Shown: positions 14,801 to 25,520, counted from the stretch's first letter. The stretch: DNA of 64,000 bases from Dasypus novemcinctus (GCF_030445035.2 NC_080695.1:53213954-53277953); one strand, 5' to 3'. Translations and numbers: made by a program. The notes: generated from the sequence alone by a model not told the origin.

Positions 14801-17800
14801 TGGCCATCAAGAAGGTGGGGCTTGTGGGCTCCTCAGTGTAGTAGCTGTGAGTCCTTGGGCAAGTCACTTAGCTGTCTGGGTATTTAGGAATATGTGAAAT
14901 TAAATGGTAGCCTGTAGAAAGCTTAGGACGGATCTGACACTTAAGTTTACTAACTGTAAACTGTGGTTATGATTATTTTGATCAGGGATGATGTGGAAGG
15001 AGTCAACCGAGGAGCAAGCACTCATCCCTAGGTCCAATAATTTTTTGTTCTTGTTTTGGATCTGGGGTCCTCACTACCCTTGCCACAAAGTGTCAATGCC
15101 ACTGGGGGAGGAGTCTCCCATTTACATCCTTGAGATCAGGGTGCAGGAAGGTAGAATGGTTGAGAGTATTGGGTCTGGAGTCAGACTTGACTTCAAGATA
15201 ATCTACAGACATGCTCATATTAACGTATATGTGGCTTTGTTTTTCTGCCAAAGAGAAATCAAACCCATGCCATCTACAAAAACACCCTCTCTGTGGTCAA
15301 CAACTACATCATCAGAGACACGATTCTCAACATCAACTTCCAGTGTGCCTATCCATTGGACATGAAAGTTAGCCTTCAAACTGCTCTGCGGCCCATTGTA
15401 AGGTATGACACTGACCCTTGCCCTTGGAAACTGTAACCTTGACATTGGCCATACCTGCTTCAAGTACAACTTGGGATGCCCACAGGATGCTACCAAACTC
15501 CTTTGGGAGCTTTCATTCACTGAACTATTCCATTCCAAAAATATTTGTAAATTATATATTAAGGATGTTTAGCACGAATAAGATAGCTATAAAATATTAG
15601 GTGAGTATTAAAGATTATTATTAGGAGGCAGTGCAGCAGCAAGAAACAGTGTTTATTTTAATGTATAAGGTACAGAAACCAAGAGAAGTTTATTCATCTT
15701 GAGGAGATAGGATTTACCAATTTAGTATGCCAGTAATTCTTTACCAATGAGATGAACGCTATTTAGGAGAAACAGGGGGTGCTATGAGACCAGGAACAAG
15801 GGTTCCGACCTAACCTTGATGGGGTGGCAATGGTGGGGGCAGGAAATCTTCCCTGCAGATGTGGAATTTAAGTCAAGACCAGAATATCCTGCATCTGGTA
15901 TTTTAGAAAAATGCCTTGATTAGATAAGCAGAACCTCCATCCCCATCAGAGATAGATGCAAATGGCAATTTGGATGAGAGTCTATGAGAGCAGGGGCCAT
16001 TCAGAAATTCTGAAATCCAGGATACCCTTCCCATTCCCTCTTTACCTCCTGGGCGCAGATAGAGGCAGGAGCAGAAGGATCCTCAGGCAGTTCCTAGTTC
16101 AGTGGTTTCAGACTGAATTGTGTAGGAGCTCAGAGTTCATACAAAATAAGAATGAAAATCACTTATCTTTTTAAAATTGGTATTTCATTGAAGGTTTGAG
16201 GAGAGAGGAAAGAGATTTGCTACTAAAAATAGTGAACCCAAAGATCTGGTCCCAAGCCTCATTCTACAAATGAGAATACAGGAGTGTGAACATCAAATTA
16301 TTCTTTGAGTGATGGAGATATATTTGGTTTGGGATGCAAGGACTGGCAGAAATCATGGAGATGGACTCTTTCTATGATTGTTTATTGTTTCTGTATCTAT
16401 CAAAGTTGTTGCCTAGCAGATAGTAAGTTCTTAGTTTAGATAAATGATCCTTAATAGTTCCTTCAAGGATCAAAGATACACCTTTGCCCACATAATCTTG
16501 TACAAGTGCAGAGCCTGATTTATTTATTCTAATCAAAGCTCGACATTTCAACTCTTGTGCTTTGCCTTTTCTCAGTTCCCTGAACGTGAGTGTAGGCGGA
16601 GAAGGAGAGTTCACTGTCAGGATGGCCCTTTTCCAGGACCCCGACTACACGTCTCCTTATGAGGGGGTGGCTGCTGTGCTCTCTGTTGAAGCCATACTCT
16701 ACGTGGGCGCCATCTTGGAAAGAGGAGACACCTCCCGCTTTAACCTACTGTTGAGGAACTGCTATGCCACGCCCACTGAAAACAAGGCTGACCCCGTGAA
16801 ATACTTCATCATCAGAAACAGGTATTAGACAGTGCTGGGATTATCTTTTTTGCTTTACTAAGATTTTGGGAGAAAATCATCATCTCTTCCATGCTTGGCC
16901 ATTGTATAAATTGGTTTACCTCTTTGGGAAACTAATGTGGTGTTACCAATCACGACCATACCTTTGACACCGTAACATGATTCCTGAAATTTTTAGCATA
17001 AAGCATTAATATAAAAGAGGGGGATAGGGTAAAGAAATGCCAATTATTTTTCATTTCAGTATTCTTTAAAACGTTGGAAATAGGTTCATTGTTTAAAAAC
17101 AGGATCGATAAATAAGCTGGAATAAGATACCAATACTAACACAGATCAACATAAAACCAAATACTATGGTACAAAATATCATTAAATATCGCTTACTTAC
17201 CAAAGCAAAGGAACAAAAGCAAATCTATGCATTATGATTCAAACCATAATTAAAGTACTAGCTAAGATTTATCATTGTACAAAACTATGTGCCAAGCAAT
17301 GTGCTAAGTGATGTGGATGGGTTAATTCAGAGGTTGATGTTTCTGTCTCCATTTTATAGATAAGAAAATTGAGGCTCAGCAAGGTTGAGTAATTCGTCCC
17401 TAACTTAACTAGAAAGTGGGTTTTGAATTTGAAGACAGTCTTTCTCACTCTAGAGATGATGTCCCTGATAACTTAAACACCATGTGAGTTTATGGATAAC
17501 ATCTTAGAGGAAACAGGGAAATATTAATAGAAAAGGCTCATGTTGTCAGGATGGAGGGAACCTGGGTGGCTCTTTAATTCTCTCTTGTGTTGTTCTTACG
17601 CTAGATACAGATTAAAAGTGCAGCCAAGGGTCTCAGGCCCCCTGAACTGTTCTAGACGTTACATCCATGTCCCTGTCACCCTTCCAGCTGCCCAAATCTA
17701 TATGATTCCACCATCTACGTAGCGGAGAATGGGGTGTCTGCAGAAAGCCGGTTCTCTGTTCAGATGTTCATGTTTGCTGGAAATTATGACCTAGTTTTCC

Positions 17801-20800
17801 TGCATTGTGAGGTCCATCTCTGTGATTCCCTTCATGAGCAGTGCCAGCCGGTGAGTGTCTCTTTAGACTGGACTCTGTGGACTGCCAGTTCAAAGCCTGG
17901 CATGGGACCTGGCACCTGGTAAATACATATATACTTACTGGAACTATGTGTAGATGAATGGATGGAACAAAGGAGGGTGGGAGGACTGGAGGGAGTAAGA
18001 GAAGAGGGAAAGAAGGTTAGATGGATTCATGAAGAGATGGGAAGAAGGGTGAGTGGGTGGACTGATGGGAGTGAGCAAAGGAGGGAGGGAAGAAGGAAGA
18101 TGGATGGACTTTATGAATCCTAAAATCCCATGTGTAAGCCATTTTTTTCTGTCTTTAGAAAGGAAAAATCAAATGAAGGAGCTGTTAATTAGGTTCCCTT
18201 GACAAAAGCCATATTTTAAATGATCATAATGGTTGACTTTTTAGTGTGTACTCTGTGTCAAGCACCATACTAAACCTTTCCTGTGCCTTACCTAATTCAA
18301 TTTTCACAACTACCCTTTAAGTAGATGCTTTTATGGACCCCATTGTACAGAGGAGGAAACTGAGGCTCAGAGAAGACACTTGCCCAAGGGTCAAACACCT
18401 AGAAAAAGGCAGAACTGAGATGTGTCCCCAGGCAGTCTGACTCCAGTGCCAGTGCTCTTAACCCCAATTTGTCATGGTCCCCTAAGAGTTGGAGTTTGTT
18501 GAATGCTTACTGTGTGCTTGTGAACTTTGCTAAGTGGGTGGCAGACATGCCTCATGTCACTATTCACAACCAGGAAGGTACTATTGTTACCTATTTTATA
18601 GATGAGAAAACTGAGGCTTAGAGAGGTGAATCGTTTGCCCAAAATTTCGCAGTGGAGATGAGATTCAAACCCAGATTTTTTTGACATGAAAGTGAGAATT
18701 TCCTCCATTGAGGTGACCACAGCATCAGAGGGCCATTTGTGTGTGGGGCCCAGTTCTTAGGCCAGAACTGCTCAGCAGGGGGGCAGTCTGCATAGGAACC
18801 ACACATTTAAATTTTGATATAACTAGACTTCTCCACTCCCACAGACTTGCTCTAGAAATCGACTCCGCAGCGAAGCAGTGGCCATCGACCCAGCTCGGGT
18901 TCTAGATTTGGGGCCCATCACTCGGAAAGGTAAGTGGACTGAGTCCTGGTGACAGGGGGCATTGAGGTGACAGTCCTGGCCAAGTGCTGACGGTCAGTCC
19001 ACGATGCCTGAGGTCACCTGCCAACTACCAGGGCCTTTCTGCCTCCTCAGAGCAGCCTGCGGTGGTGGTGGTGTGTGAATTTCTTTGGGTAGGAATAACA
19101 ATATTTGCTGTGTGTGGTGGAGCTCTTATCTGCTGGAGACCATGCTAATCACTCTGCATGCCTTGACTCACTTAATTCTCCCAAGGGTTTCCATTTTCCA
19201 GGAGAGAGACTAAGGCTCAGAGAGCTTAAGAGTCTCATCCAAGACCATCCAGCCCATGAGTTCCTGGAGTTAGGACTGAACCCAGCTCTGTCTTATTCCA
19301 AAGCACATCTTCTTTTCCTTATTCCACCTGTTCCCAGGCTTCCATAACTCAATCGCATTTGGGTAAAGTTCTAACGTCCACTTAAATGCAACTTTATTAT
19401 CTAGTGAATGACTGTTTTTCAAAATCCAGTTACCAGTGTTCTGGAGTAGGATGGAGGGAAATTTTTCCAACCTGTCCCCCAAATTTTCATCTGTCCCATC
19501 CATGGTTTTGCAGGACTGCCCATTTTTATTCCAACCATCATGCAGGAGTCAAGAAACCTCAAAGAATTAAAGCAAGTTTTTGTCCTAAAGGAATTAGGAT
19601 GCAGCAATATTAATAATAGTAAAAGTAATAATAATACTTTTTTTGTGTCCAGCCCCATGCCAACTGCCTTTTATGCATTATCACATTGGATGCTCATTAC
19701 TTTCCTAGGAAGTAAGTATTATTACTACTTCCATTTGCCAGATGAGTTAACTTAGGATCAAATAGCCTGTCTTGAGAGAAAGTTCTGCCCTCAGTTATCC
19801 TTCTCCTTCTCTGGGACTTCAGTTTGATGCCTCATGTGTTGTCATAGGGTAGCAGGAGGGTTAGGATCTTCCACTTTGGAATCAGACAGAATGGGGTTCG
19901 AATCCCAGCTCTGCTGCTTACCAGCAATTACAATGTGGGAAGTCATTTAACATTGCTGAACCTTGGTCTTCTCACCTGTCAAATGTAATAGTAATACACA
20001 CAAGTGTAATCATTCTCCTCACAAATTTCTTAGAAGAATTAAATTTTAAATGCATGAAATGTGCTTAGAAAGGTGCCTACCAAATAACAGATGTCTCCAG
20101 AATGTTAACTCTCAGTGGCTGTAACGACCTCAGGAAGATTTGGAACAGCTTTGGCCACAGTGCTCTAGTTCGTGGCATGTGAGGGAGGAAATCCTCACCT
20201 TCTGCTCTTGTTCACAGATACCCAATCCCTTGGAGTCATGAACGGAAGCCCCAGCAGTGCAGGTACATCATTTTCTCCTGCCTCTCCCACTGCCATCCCA
20301 ACCCTCTCTCTTTCCTCTTTTCAGTGCAGCCCCCCCTCTGTGTGCCAGCCCTTTGCTAGGGGCTCTGGAAACTGACATAAATCAGACCCAAGCCCTTGGG
20401 AGCCTCAAGTTTTAGCAGGGGAGCATTTAGCGAAACTGTTGCCAGGCATTGTTCTAGGCATGACGATATAATGGTGAACAGAGCAGACCGAGTACCTGCC
20501 CTCATAGCAGTTATGTTCCAGTGTTGGAAATGAAAGATAAAAAAGTAAACAAGGTAATTTACAAAGTGATAACTGCTCTAAAGAAACAAATGAGGATGAC
20601 AGAAAGTACCAGCATGGGTAATAACATGGTAAATAAGATAGAAGTTTATTTTTCTCTTACTGAAATGGAGCCCAGTGGTAAATAGCCAAAAGCTAATATG
20701 GCAGCACAGTGAAGTAATCAAGGATCCAGGCCCCTTCCAGCTCACTCCCTCATCATATTTAGGATGTATAACCTTTATCCTCATGGTCCAAGATAGCAGC

Positions 20801-22772
20801 CAAAACTCCAACCTTCCAACCTAGGCAGCAGGATGGAAAAAATATGGATGAAGGGAATGTATGTTAAGAAACATTCCTGGAAGCTGGCACCTAAGACTTT
20901 CACTTACTTCTCACTGATCAGTGCTAAGTCACATGACCACACCTGGCTGCAAAGGGAGCTGGGAAATGTAGTCTTTATTCTGAGTGTGCAACTGGAGTTT
21001 GATGTTCTATTATAAAAGTAGAAGGCATAATAGCAGAGAAACTCTCAGAAGTGATATTTTATTCAAATGAGAAAAAGCAGTCAGATGTGCATGTATTTGG
21101 GGACGAGCCTTACAGGCAGAAGAAACAATAACTGCAAAATGGAACAGGCATATAAGCAAATAAACAACAAGCACAACAATAAAAATGGGTAGATGGTGCT
21201 GAGTTGCACATGGAAGAGTAACAACAGTATTAGATAAGGTTAGGAAAGAATTTCAGCAGGTGGTAATAATTCAAATGTGGTCTTGATGGGTGAAATGGAG
21301 TTCAATAGGCAGGCAAATCCAAGAAAAGTACTGCAGATAGAATGGAAAGCACATGCTGTTGAAATTTTGCTATGATAACCACATACATGAAAAATTCTTC
21401 CTATCCCCAACCAAATAAAAGACAACCCTTCCAAATAAGTTCAAAATAACTTGTCCATACTCTGCTAATATTTGGACAGTGCTAAGAAAAGTAGTGCTCA
21501 TTGATGAACATGGTTAGAGCCAGACAGAGTGCAGTTTGAGGGTAGAGACCTCAAGTCTCATTCATTTCTGCCAGTCCTTAAGGTTAGCATAGTGCTAACA
21601 ACGGGGCTTCCCAGGAGTGTTTGCTGAATTGACGCATCTCTAGGATGCCCCGTGGATGGAGCAATCAATTTGATGTGATGGGAGCAGACCACCACAAGAG
21701 GGCCCTTACGGGTTTCAAACCTGGAGTTGATGGCGCAACCATTTTTGATATTTTATTCAACGTCAACCTTTGTTTCACGTATCTTCTTTAATGTTTTCTG
21801 AAAATTACAGTATTCCTCTTCATGCTTCTAGGACATCAGGGAGTTCCTTTGGAATTTGGGAGATGTTATAATTTAGTTGTGTGTGTATGTGCGGGGGTGG
21901 TGCACATGCTTCTCCCAGACCCCCTCATATAAGGCACTGTCACCCAAGATCCATCAGTGACATGGTACAGTGATGTGAGAAACAGATTATCTCCCAGCCT
22001 CCCAAGTCCTTAGAGCCTGGTTTTCAAAACTCCATTTATATGGTGTTTACCACGTGTCAGGCACTGATCTAAATGCTTCATAGGAATTCATTCATTTAAG
22101 CCTTACAAAAATCCTATGAGATTGTACATATATTTCTATTTTTCATATGAGGAAAATCAGGCACGGGGAGGCTGAATAATTTGCTTTAGGTTGCACAGCT
22201 AGTAGTAGAATTGGGATTCTAAGCTCAACAGTCAGGCCACTGAGTTAGTGCTATTCAACCTCCGTGTTATTCTTCCTCTTCGGTATTAGTCAGAGTAAAT
22301 AATGCTAGCTGCTGTGGCTTTCCACAGCACTGCATGTGGTCCCCAGATGGTGGATAAGAGAGCATGGAGCATCCCGTAGGAGGTTTTAAGGACCAAGCCT
22401 GTCAATGGCACCCGTGACTTCTAGCAACATGCCCTTGGCCAGAATGCAGTCACATGGCTCCACCTACCTGAAAGGGAGGGTGGGAAAAACTACCTTCCTT
22501 TGAACTCAGAGGACAATGAAAATGCACTTGGTGAAAAGATAGCTTGGCCTCTATCACCTCACCCCTTCACTGCCTCCCAGCTGCTGTAACCAGACCAGAT
22601 ATTGAGGTGCTCAGTCTTTCTCATCCTTGCACAGCCAAAGATCGGGGGGGGTCAGCCAGTTGTTGCCGCTGAGTTCCCCAGCCCACCACGTGACTGTCGT
22701 TTCTCTTGCATTCCAGGGCTCCTGGCCATCTGGCCCATGCTCCTGCCTGTCCTCCTGGTTTGGTGGTTCTGA
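8773..22772 (+). CDS. GP2: Pancreatic secretory granule membrane major glycoprotein GP2
   Basis: Complete gene. Coding parts: 8773-8854, 11182-11622, 12458-12574, 14584-14795, 15254-15402, 16576-16821, 17688-17850, 18845-18929, 20218-20262 and 22717-22772. Phases agree and total 1596 bp, 531 residues (human long form 537). GP2 is a GPI-anchored ZP glycoprotein of acinar zymogen granules and M cells; it binds the FimH adhesin of type 1 fimbriae and forms filaments. Seen in order: signal peptide (1 to about 25), D10C module (about 43-173), Cys-rich EGF-like module (about 183-208), ZP module from about Cys224 to Cys472, a basic cleavage region (NRLRSEA), hydrophobic patch VLDLGPI (489-495) and a GPI signal ending PVLLVWWF. 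Sequons include CQNYT, aligning with human Asn65, the reported FimH-binding glycan site. No frameshift or premature stop is present. The paralogue UMOD lies 5' on the same strand. Confidence 0.96.
9520..9765. repeat. L1 3'-region fragment
   Basis: TGTGGTAAGATATACATAAC, AAGTGTACAGTCCAGTGGCA and AACAAAAACCCTGTACTTAT match the old mammalian L1M 3' region seen again at 47690. Orientation was not settled. Confidence 0.7.
10245..10345 (-). repeat. Antisense MIR fragment
   Basis: GGTTACCCAGTTAGTAGGTG and GAGCTGGGTTCAAACGCA match the reversed tRNA-proximal half of MIR. Confidence 0.6.
10430..10657 (+). mobile_element. MER20 (hAT-Charlie non-autonomous DNA transposon)
   Basis: Starts GGTGGTTCTCAACCAGGAGC and continues AGTGGGTAGAGGCCAGGGAT, CAGCATCCTACAGTGCACAG and GAATGATCCAGCCAAATG, the MER20 order. 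It contains a run of 13 C at 10589-10601. MER20 is a eutherian family with known regulatory co-option in endometrium; nothing here shows activity. Confidence 0.8.
10907..10920 (+). promoter_or_regulatory. Weak CTCF-like motif
   Basis: ACTCCAGGGGGCAC matches 12 of 14 positions of the CTCF core CCASYAGRKGGCRS, with the AGGGGGCAC half intact. It sits in an intron of GP2. Weak without binding data. Confidence 0.3.
11091..11858 (-). other. Antisense open frame over exon 3, not a gene
   Basis: A 255-codon minus-strand open frame mirrors exon 3. It has no recognisable domain, and its extent reflects the GC-rich coding strand opposite it. Recorded so it is not mistaken for an antisense gene. Confidence 0.7.
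11182..11622 (+). CDS. GP2: GP2 exon 3: D10C module
   Basis: Acceptor TTTTCCCAG before 11182, donor ACAG|GTGAGC at 11622/11623; it encodes residues 28-174 (Gly28 is split with exon 2). From GFGNPLDP to CDLRYCT it carries the Cys-rich D10C module shared with UMOD, with landmarks [42 protein letters not shown] and CAHWSGNCC. Sequons are NYT, NGT and NHT. Human short GP2 isoforms lack this module by alternative splicing, and its equal entry and exit phases would allow that here. CpG density is visibly higher than in later exons. Confidence 0.96.
11865..12195. repeat. Two facing MIR fragments
   Basis: About 11865-11960 is sense MIR (CTCTCTGAGCCTCAGTTTTC). About 12000-12195 is antisense MIR (GCACAGAGAGGTTAAGCCAC, AATGTCACACAGCAAGAAGG, GGAACCCAGGCTTGGCATC). 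Confidence 0.75.
12458..12574 (+). CDS. GP2: GP2 exon 4: EGF-like module
   Basis: Acceptor CCCGCCCAG before 12458, donor TCCG|GTGAGC at 12574/12575. It encodes residues 175-213 with six cysteines ([12 protein letters not shown] then WDCVCRQD), the short EGF-like module preceding the ZP module. It ends with sequon NSS. Flanks and exon are GC- and CpG-rich. Confidence 0.95.
12975..13090 (+). repeat. MIR fragment, sense
   Basis: TTGGGACAAGTCACTTGCCT, TCATCTATAAAATGGGAGTA and CAGGGCTGT are MIR middle and 3' words. Confidence 0.75.
13700..14250 (+). repeat. L2 fragment, sense
   Basis: TCAGCCTGGAATGTTCTCAC, TTTCAGCCTTCTATGAATCC, then TCAGAATGTAAGTTCCATAA, TGCCTAGAACAGAGCCTGGC and ACATTTGCTGAATGAC form the L2 3' end. 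About 13935-14110 is less clear. Confidence 0.7.
14584..14795 (+). CDS. GP2: GP2 exon 5: start of ZP-N
   Basis: Acceptor GGCTTTCCAG before 14584, donor GAG|GTGAGT at 14795/14796, ending in phase 0. It covers residues 214-284, including the first ZP cysteine in [22 protein letters not shown], the sequon in GNCSSIMQ and [11 protein letters not shown]. Confidence 0.96.
14845..15200 (+). repeat. MIR fragments flanking repeat-free intron
   Basis: Sense MIR words lie at 14845-14950 (GAGTCCTTGGGCAAGTCACT) and 15148-15197 (GGTAGAATGGTTGAGAGTAT, GGTCTGGAGTCAGACTTGAC). The second ends about 55 bases before the exon 6 acceptor. Confidence 0.65.
15254..15402 (+). CDS. GP2: GP2 exon 6: end of ZP-N
   Basis: Acceptor TTCTGCCAAAG before 15254, donor GTAAG|GTATGA at 15402/15403, leaving two bases of a Ser codon. 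It encodes residues 285-333 ([13 protein letters not shown] to LRPIV). It includes the conserved [15 protein letters not shown] stretch and sequon NQT. Confidence 0.95.
15403..16575. other. GP2: GP2 intron, no repeat recognised
   Basis: AT-rich unassigned sequence. It begins GTATGA rather than GTRAGT and ends CTTTTCTCAG. Confidence 0.6.
16576..16821 (+). CDS. GP2: GP2 exon 7: ZP-C
   Basis: Acceptor TTTTCTCAG before 16576, donor AACAG|GTATTA at 16821/16822. Residues 334-415 run from [13 protein letters not shown] to KYFIIRN. Landmarks are [26 protein letters not shown] and [13 protein letters not shown]. The donor is non-optimal (GTATTA). Confidence 0.96.
16822..17687. other. GP2: GP2 intron with antisense MIR
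   Basis: AT-rich. An antisense MIR lies at about 17255-17455 (CTCCATTTTATAGATAAGAA, ATTGAGGCTCAGCAAGGTTG). Ends CCTTCCAG. Confidence 0.7.
17688..17850 (+). CDS. GP2: GP2 exon 8: ZP-C
   Basis: Acceptor CCCTTCCAG before 17688, donor CAGCCG|GTGAGT at 17850/17851. Residues 416-470 include [28 protein letters not shown] and HEQCQP. The exon is 163 bp, the same length and phase as the UMOD exon at 264-426, with RFSVQMF, FAGN and LHCEV shared: direct evidence of tandem paralogy. Confidence 0.96.
17930..18120. repeat. Degenerate GGAT/GGGA purine-rich repeat
   Basis: Repeated GATGGAT, GGAGGGA and GAAGAAGG words, with GATGAATGGATGG at the start and GATGGATGG at the end. This is a decayed (GGAT)n array seeded from an L2-like tail (GGTAAATACAT) just upstream. 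Confidence 0.6.
18225..18700 (-). repeat. Two consecutive antisense MIR copies
   Basis: Copy one, about 18225-18463, has GAGGAAACTGAGGCTCAGAG and CAGGCAGTCTGACTCCAG. Copy two, about 18485-18700, has GAGAAAACTGAGGCTTAGAG and GAGATTCAAACCCAGA. They lie head to tail as independent insertions. Confidence 0.8.
18845..18929 (+). CDS. GP2: GP2 exon 9: cleavage region and external hydrophobic patch
   Basis: Acceptor CTCCCACAG before 18845, donor AAAG|GTAAGT at 18929/18930. Residues 471-498 contain [15 protein letters not shown] and [10 protein letters not shown]. The dibasic-like R-x-R-S region corresponds to the UMOD cleavage segment, and VLDLGPI is the patch released on maturation. The protease acting on GP2 is not shown by the sequence. 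Confidence 0.95.
19090..20110. repeat. Three MIR copies in a GP2 intron
   Basis: Antisense copies lie at about 19090-19310 (GAGAGACTAAGGCTCAGAG) and 19600-19760 (TTCCATTTGCCAGATGAGTT). A sense, nearly full-length copy lies at about 19845-20110 (GGGTTCGAATCCCAGCTCTG, GTGCTTAGAAAGGTGCCTAC). About 19310-19600 is unassigned. Confidence 0.75.
20218..20262 (+). CDS. GP2: GP2 exon 10: linker with probable GPI attachment region
   Basis: Acceptor GTTCACAG before 20218, donor GCAG|GTACAT at 20262/20263. The 45 bp encode [15 protein letters not shown] plus one base. Small residues (NGSPSSAG) before the hydrophobic tail suit a GPI omega region. The UMOD equivalent is one codon shorter. Confidence 0.93.
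20320..20605 (-). repeat. Antisense L2 fragments
   Basis: TGTGTGCCAGCCCTTTGCTA and, after it, GCCAGGCATTGTTCTAGGCA with TAATTTACAAAGTGATAACT read as reverse L2 termini, probably two pieces. Confidence 0.7.
20625..21020. repeat. Unassigned interspersed repeat, copy 1
   Basis: GAAGTTTATTTTTCTCTTAC at one end and GGGAGCTGGGAAATGTAGTC near the other match the layout of a second stretch at 52640-53040 (GAATTTTATTTCTCATTCC, GGGAAGCTGGGAAATGCAGT). I recognise a common old mammalian repeat but cannot name the family safely. Confidence 0.5.
21210..21625. repeat. L2 traces of both orientations
   Basis: About 21210-21350 resembles antisense L2 (AATTTCAGCAGGTGGTAATA, AGTTCAATAGGCAGGCAAAT). About 21500-21625 resembles a sense L2 end (GAGGGTAGAGACCTCAAGTC, TTTGCTGAATTGACG). 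Confidence 0.45.
22030..22262 (-). repeat. Antisense MIR
   Basis: CCACGTGTCAGGCACTGATC, CTTACAAAAATCCTATGAGA, GGTTGCACAGCTAGTAGTAG and GTTAGTGCTATTCAACC are ordered as in reversed MIR. Confidence 0.8.
22717..22772 (+). CDS. GP2: GP2 terminal coding exon: GPI-anchor tail
   Basis: Acceptor GCATTCCAG before 22717. It completes a Gly codon and encodes [18 protein letters not shown], then TGA at 22770-22772. The tail is hydrophobic to the last residue, as a GPI signal requires. The GLLxxW start is shared with the UMOD terminal exon. Confidence 0.95.
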
Positions 22773-24280
22773 GAGGCTCCTGGGCACCTGGCCTTGCTGT
22801 GCAGGTGCTTCCCTCTGACGGCGTTTCCTGCTCAGCCTTCAGGAGCTGCTTTCGTCTCCAAATCATGTAGTCTTGGTAGTAACAGTCTTAAGGCCAGTCT
22901 AGGCTTGGGGAAGGGGATGAGCTTTCCCCCTTTTTAACCCCTCCATGCCTTTGTAGTCCTCTTTTACTAACGGTGGGGACCCTGGTGGCCTGTCCTGGGC
23001 TGACTTTCTCATTCACTAGCGGGTCCTTGAGAGCAAACTTGCCAGGTGCCCAGTGCGACTCCACCTTTCACCAGAGTAGCACTTATTTGTAACTCCAGGG
23101 AAGAGGTGTTGGTGGGGGAGTGAGCCCATGGCAGAGGCACCCCCGCCCCTCATGAATCCTTCTCGAGTACCTCTTGGTCTGACTGTGGATGACCTGAACA
23201 GACTGACCCATACTTTCACACTGCTTCCTCTGATGTGTTTCCATCATAGTCTCAACAATTTTCATGGCAACATGTAACGGTGTTGGTTCTGGAAACTCTG
23301 CACAGGGAACGCTGATCCCCATTGCTCCCTGCCCCCCATCCCACTGCAGGTATGCTCTGATTTGCCTAGAACCACAAAAACCCCTGGGATCCAGATCCTG
23401 GCAAACTACTTGGTCTTGATGCAGAGATCCTGTCACTCCAGAGGACACCTCCACCTCTGAGCAGTGGCCCTCCTTGCTCAGAAGGGTTGACCAGGGAGCC
23501 CCAGAAGGAAATGGTGAATCAATCCTTCCATGACATTTTGGCAGCCAAGTCCCTCTCTGGAAACCTTTAATGAGCCCTCGCAATGCACTTTACACAGATG
23601 CCATGAATAGAGAAGGCAGCCCCTCCCCCTGCTGCCAGTTCCGTCTCTCCAAGCTGGCCTGGGAGAAATGACAGGAGCAGGGCCAGAGCCCTGGGTGCTG
23701 AGCCTGTTTCTCTGCTAGGAGGAGACCTTCCAATGGGGTTGGCTTGTTCAGAGACCGTGGTTGTAAGAAACAGAAACCCGCACCACCTAATTTAGGGAGA
23801 ATGGGAATTAATTTATAAAAATCAGTGCTCAAAGTCCAAGGGCAAGGAGATGGAATCTGGATGTATACAGACTGGGAGTGAGGTCTGGAAACCCGTTAGA
23901 ACCCAAGGCTTGTCTGTCTTTCTGTCTGTCACTCTTCCTGAATCTACCTGGCCTCTTATATCTGTATGTTTTTGTGCATTTTCTTCATTTTCTTCTCTCT
24001 CTCTGAAACAAGACTTTTCTCTTCATTTATCCCTTGATTAAATATGGACATCCCAGCTTCACATCTTCCAAATTCAAGAGCCTAAAGGGACTGCCTAGCA
24101 TCTCGGTATCCCACATCCAACCAGCGTCAGGCAGAGCCTGGTTTTCCCTGCTTGGGTCAGATTGCTTCCCTGGCCTTGTTGTCTGAGGCCAGGTGGGTAG
24201 ACCCATGCAGCATGGGCATGGCTGCTGGGGCCAACTTGATGGGACACATCTCAAATAAATGGGAGAGCTTCTTGGACAGA
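22773..24280 (+). other. GP2: GP2 3' untranslated and flanking sequence (end not determined)
   Basis: No recognised interspersed repeat lies directly after the stop. Candidate poly(A) hexamers are ATTAAA at 24037-24042 and AATAAA at 24254-24259; a nearer signal could exist in variant form. The true transcript end needs RNA data. Confidence 0.35.
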
Positions 24281-24439
24281 TGCCCCCAAAACCACTGTGA
24301 TTGTGGCTGCTCTAAATGAGTGATTGCTTGGGAGGAATTGCCCCCTGCTTCCCAGGAAGCCAGAGTATTCTTACTACTTACCAAGGGAAGTGTTGCCATA
24401 GGGACGGGCCTGAAACAGGTGTGTGGGATTTCACTTAAG

Positions 24440-24552
24440 TGGAACTGACTGAGGTTTGTTTGTGTCTATCTGTCTATCTCTGTCAGTCAATCTATCTGTT
24501 TACCATCTATCTATCCATCCATCATTTATCTCTCTCATTTAGCTACCTAGCT
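24440..24552. repeat. (TCTA)n-like simple repeat
   Basis: TCTATCTGTCTATCTCTGTC, then ATCTATCTATCCATCCATCA: an imperfect tetranucleotide microsatellite. Confidence 0.8.
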
Positions 24553-24607
24553 AAAAATTTTAATTTCCAACTGCTACCTGACTAACAATTTCTGAATGCT
24601 AAATCTA

Positions 24608-24735
24608 CTTCATTCATTTGGTCAGCTGCTAAGAAACTGCTATATCCTGGGTCCAGGGGCCTGAGATACAATAATGAATGAGACACTGTCCATGCCATTA
24701 AAAGGTTCATGGTCCTAGTGAAACATAAATTTCCA
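24608..24735 (-). repeat. Antisense L2 fragment
   Basis: TTCATTCATTTGGTCAGC, GAGATACAATAATGAATGAG and ACTGTCCATGCCATTAAAAG match a reversed L2 end. Confidence 0.65.
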
Positions 24736-24739
24736 CATA

Positions 24740-25520
24740 GCCCCTCCAGGGCAAATCACACTCAAACACACATACCCACTGACCTCGGACTCACAGCACG
24801 AGCCCTCTGATGCTTCCATCCATACCAGTATGCACATTCTAACAAATATAGCTGTCGGCCTCAGAAACCACGTATGCAAAGATCCTCACCTGCATGCTCA
24901 AGCCCAGAGCCACTCACACATGAATTGCCACAAACAGCTTAGTGATGGCCAGCATTTTTTAGCACATCCCATGTACCAGGCATTATTCTAAGAGTGTTGT
25001 GGGCATTGCATCATTTCCTCTTCACCTGCAACATTGCAGGTGGGTACTGTTACTATCTCCAGGGTAGAGACGAGTAAACCAAGGCTTAAAGAAGACAATG
25101 GCTCACCTAAAAGTCTAGAGTCTTAAATCCTGAATTCAGGGCTTGAACACAGGTGGCCTATGCCCTTACCTAGACACTCTATTCTACCATGGTTTATACA
25201 ACATGCACACTCAGACACAGATGTGCACCTATGTACACATGTGCACTGCCATATACATACAGGCCCACTGGAGCATGTACCTACTCACTAACACTCATCT
25301 GTGAACAGGTATTGTCAACACCAGTCCTCTCACATACACAGGCTTTGACATTCATAGGTATATGAGGATGCTAACAGATATACACTGATTTACACGTGGC
25401 TATCTAGACACAGACGTGCACCTTAATACAGAAAAACAACTCAGGGCCATTCACATCCTATACACACACATACACTCATATATGCATGAACATACACATG
25501 CACACACACACACACACAGG
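24740..25520. repeat. CA-rich region with antisense MIR and (CA)n
   Basis: Degenerate ACACACA/ACATACA sequence. An antisense MIR at about 24945-25188 (CATGTACCAGGCATTATTCT, CTTGAACACAGGTGGCC) interrupts it. A cleaner (CA)n lies at 25500-25518. Confidence 0.7.

Noticed and set aside
24740..25520. CRISPR-like or minisatellite array
   Set aside because: Repeated ACAC words are microsatellite decay; no regular repeat-spacer pattern.
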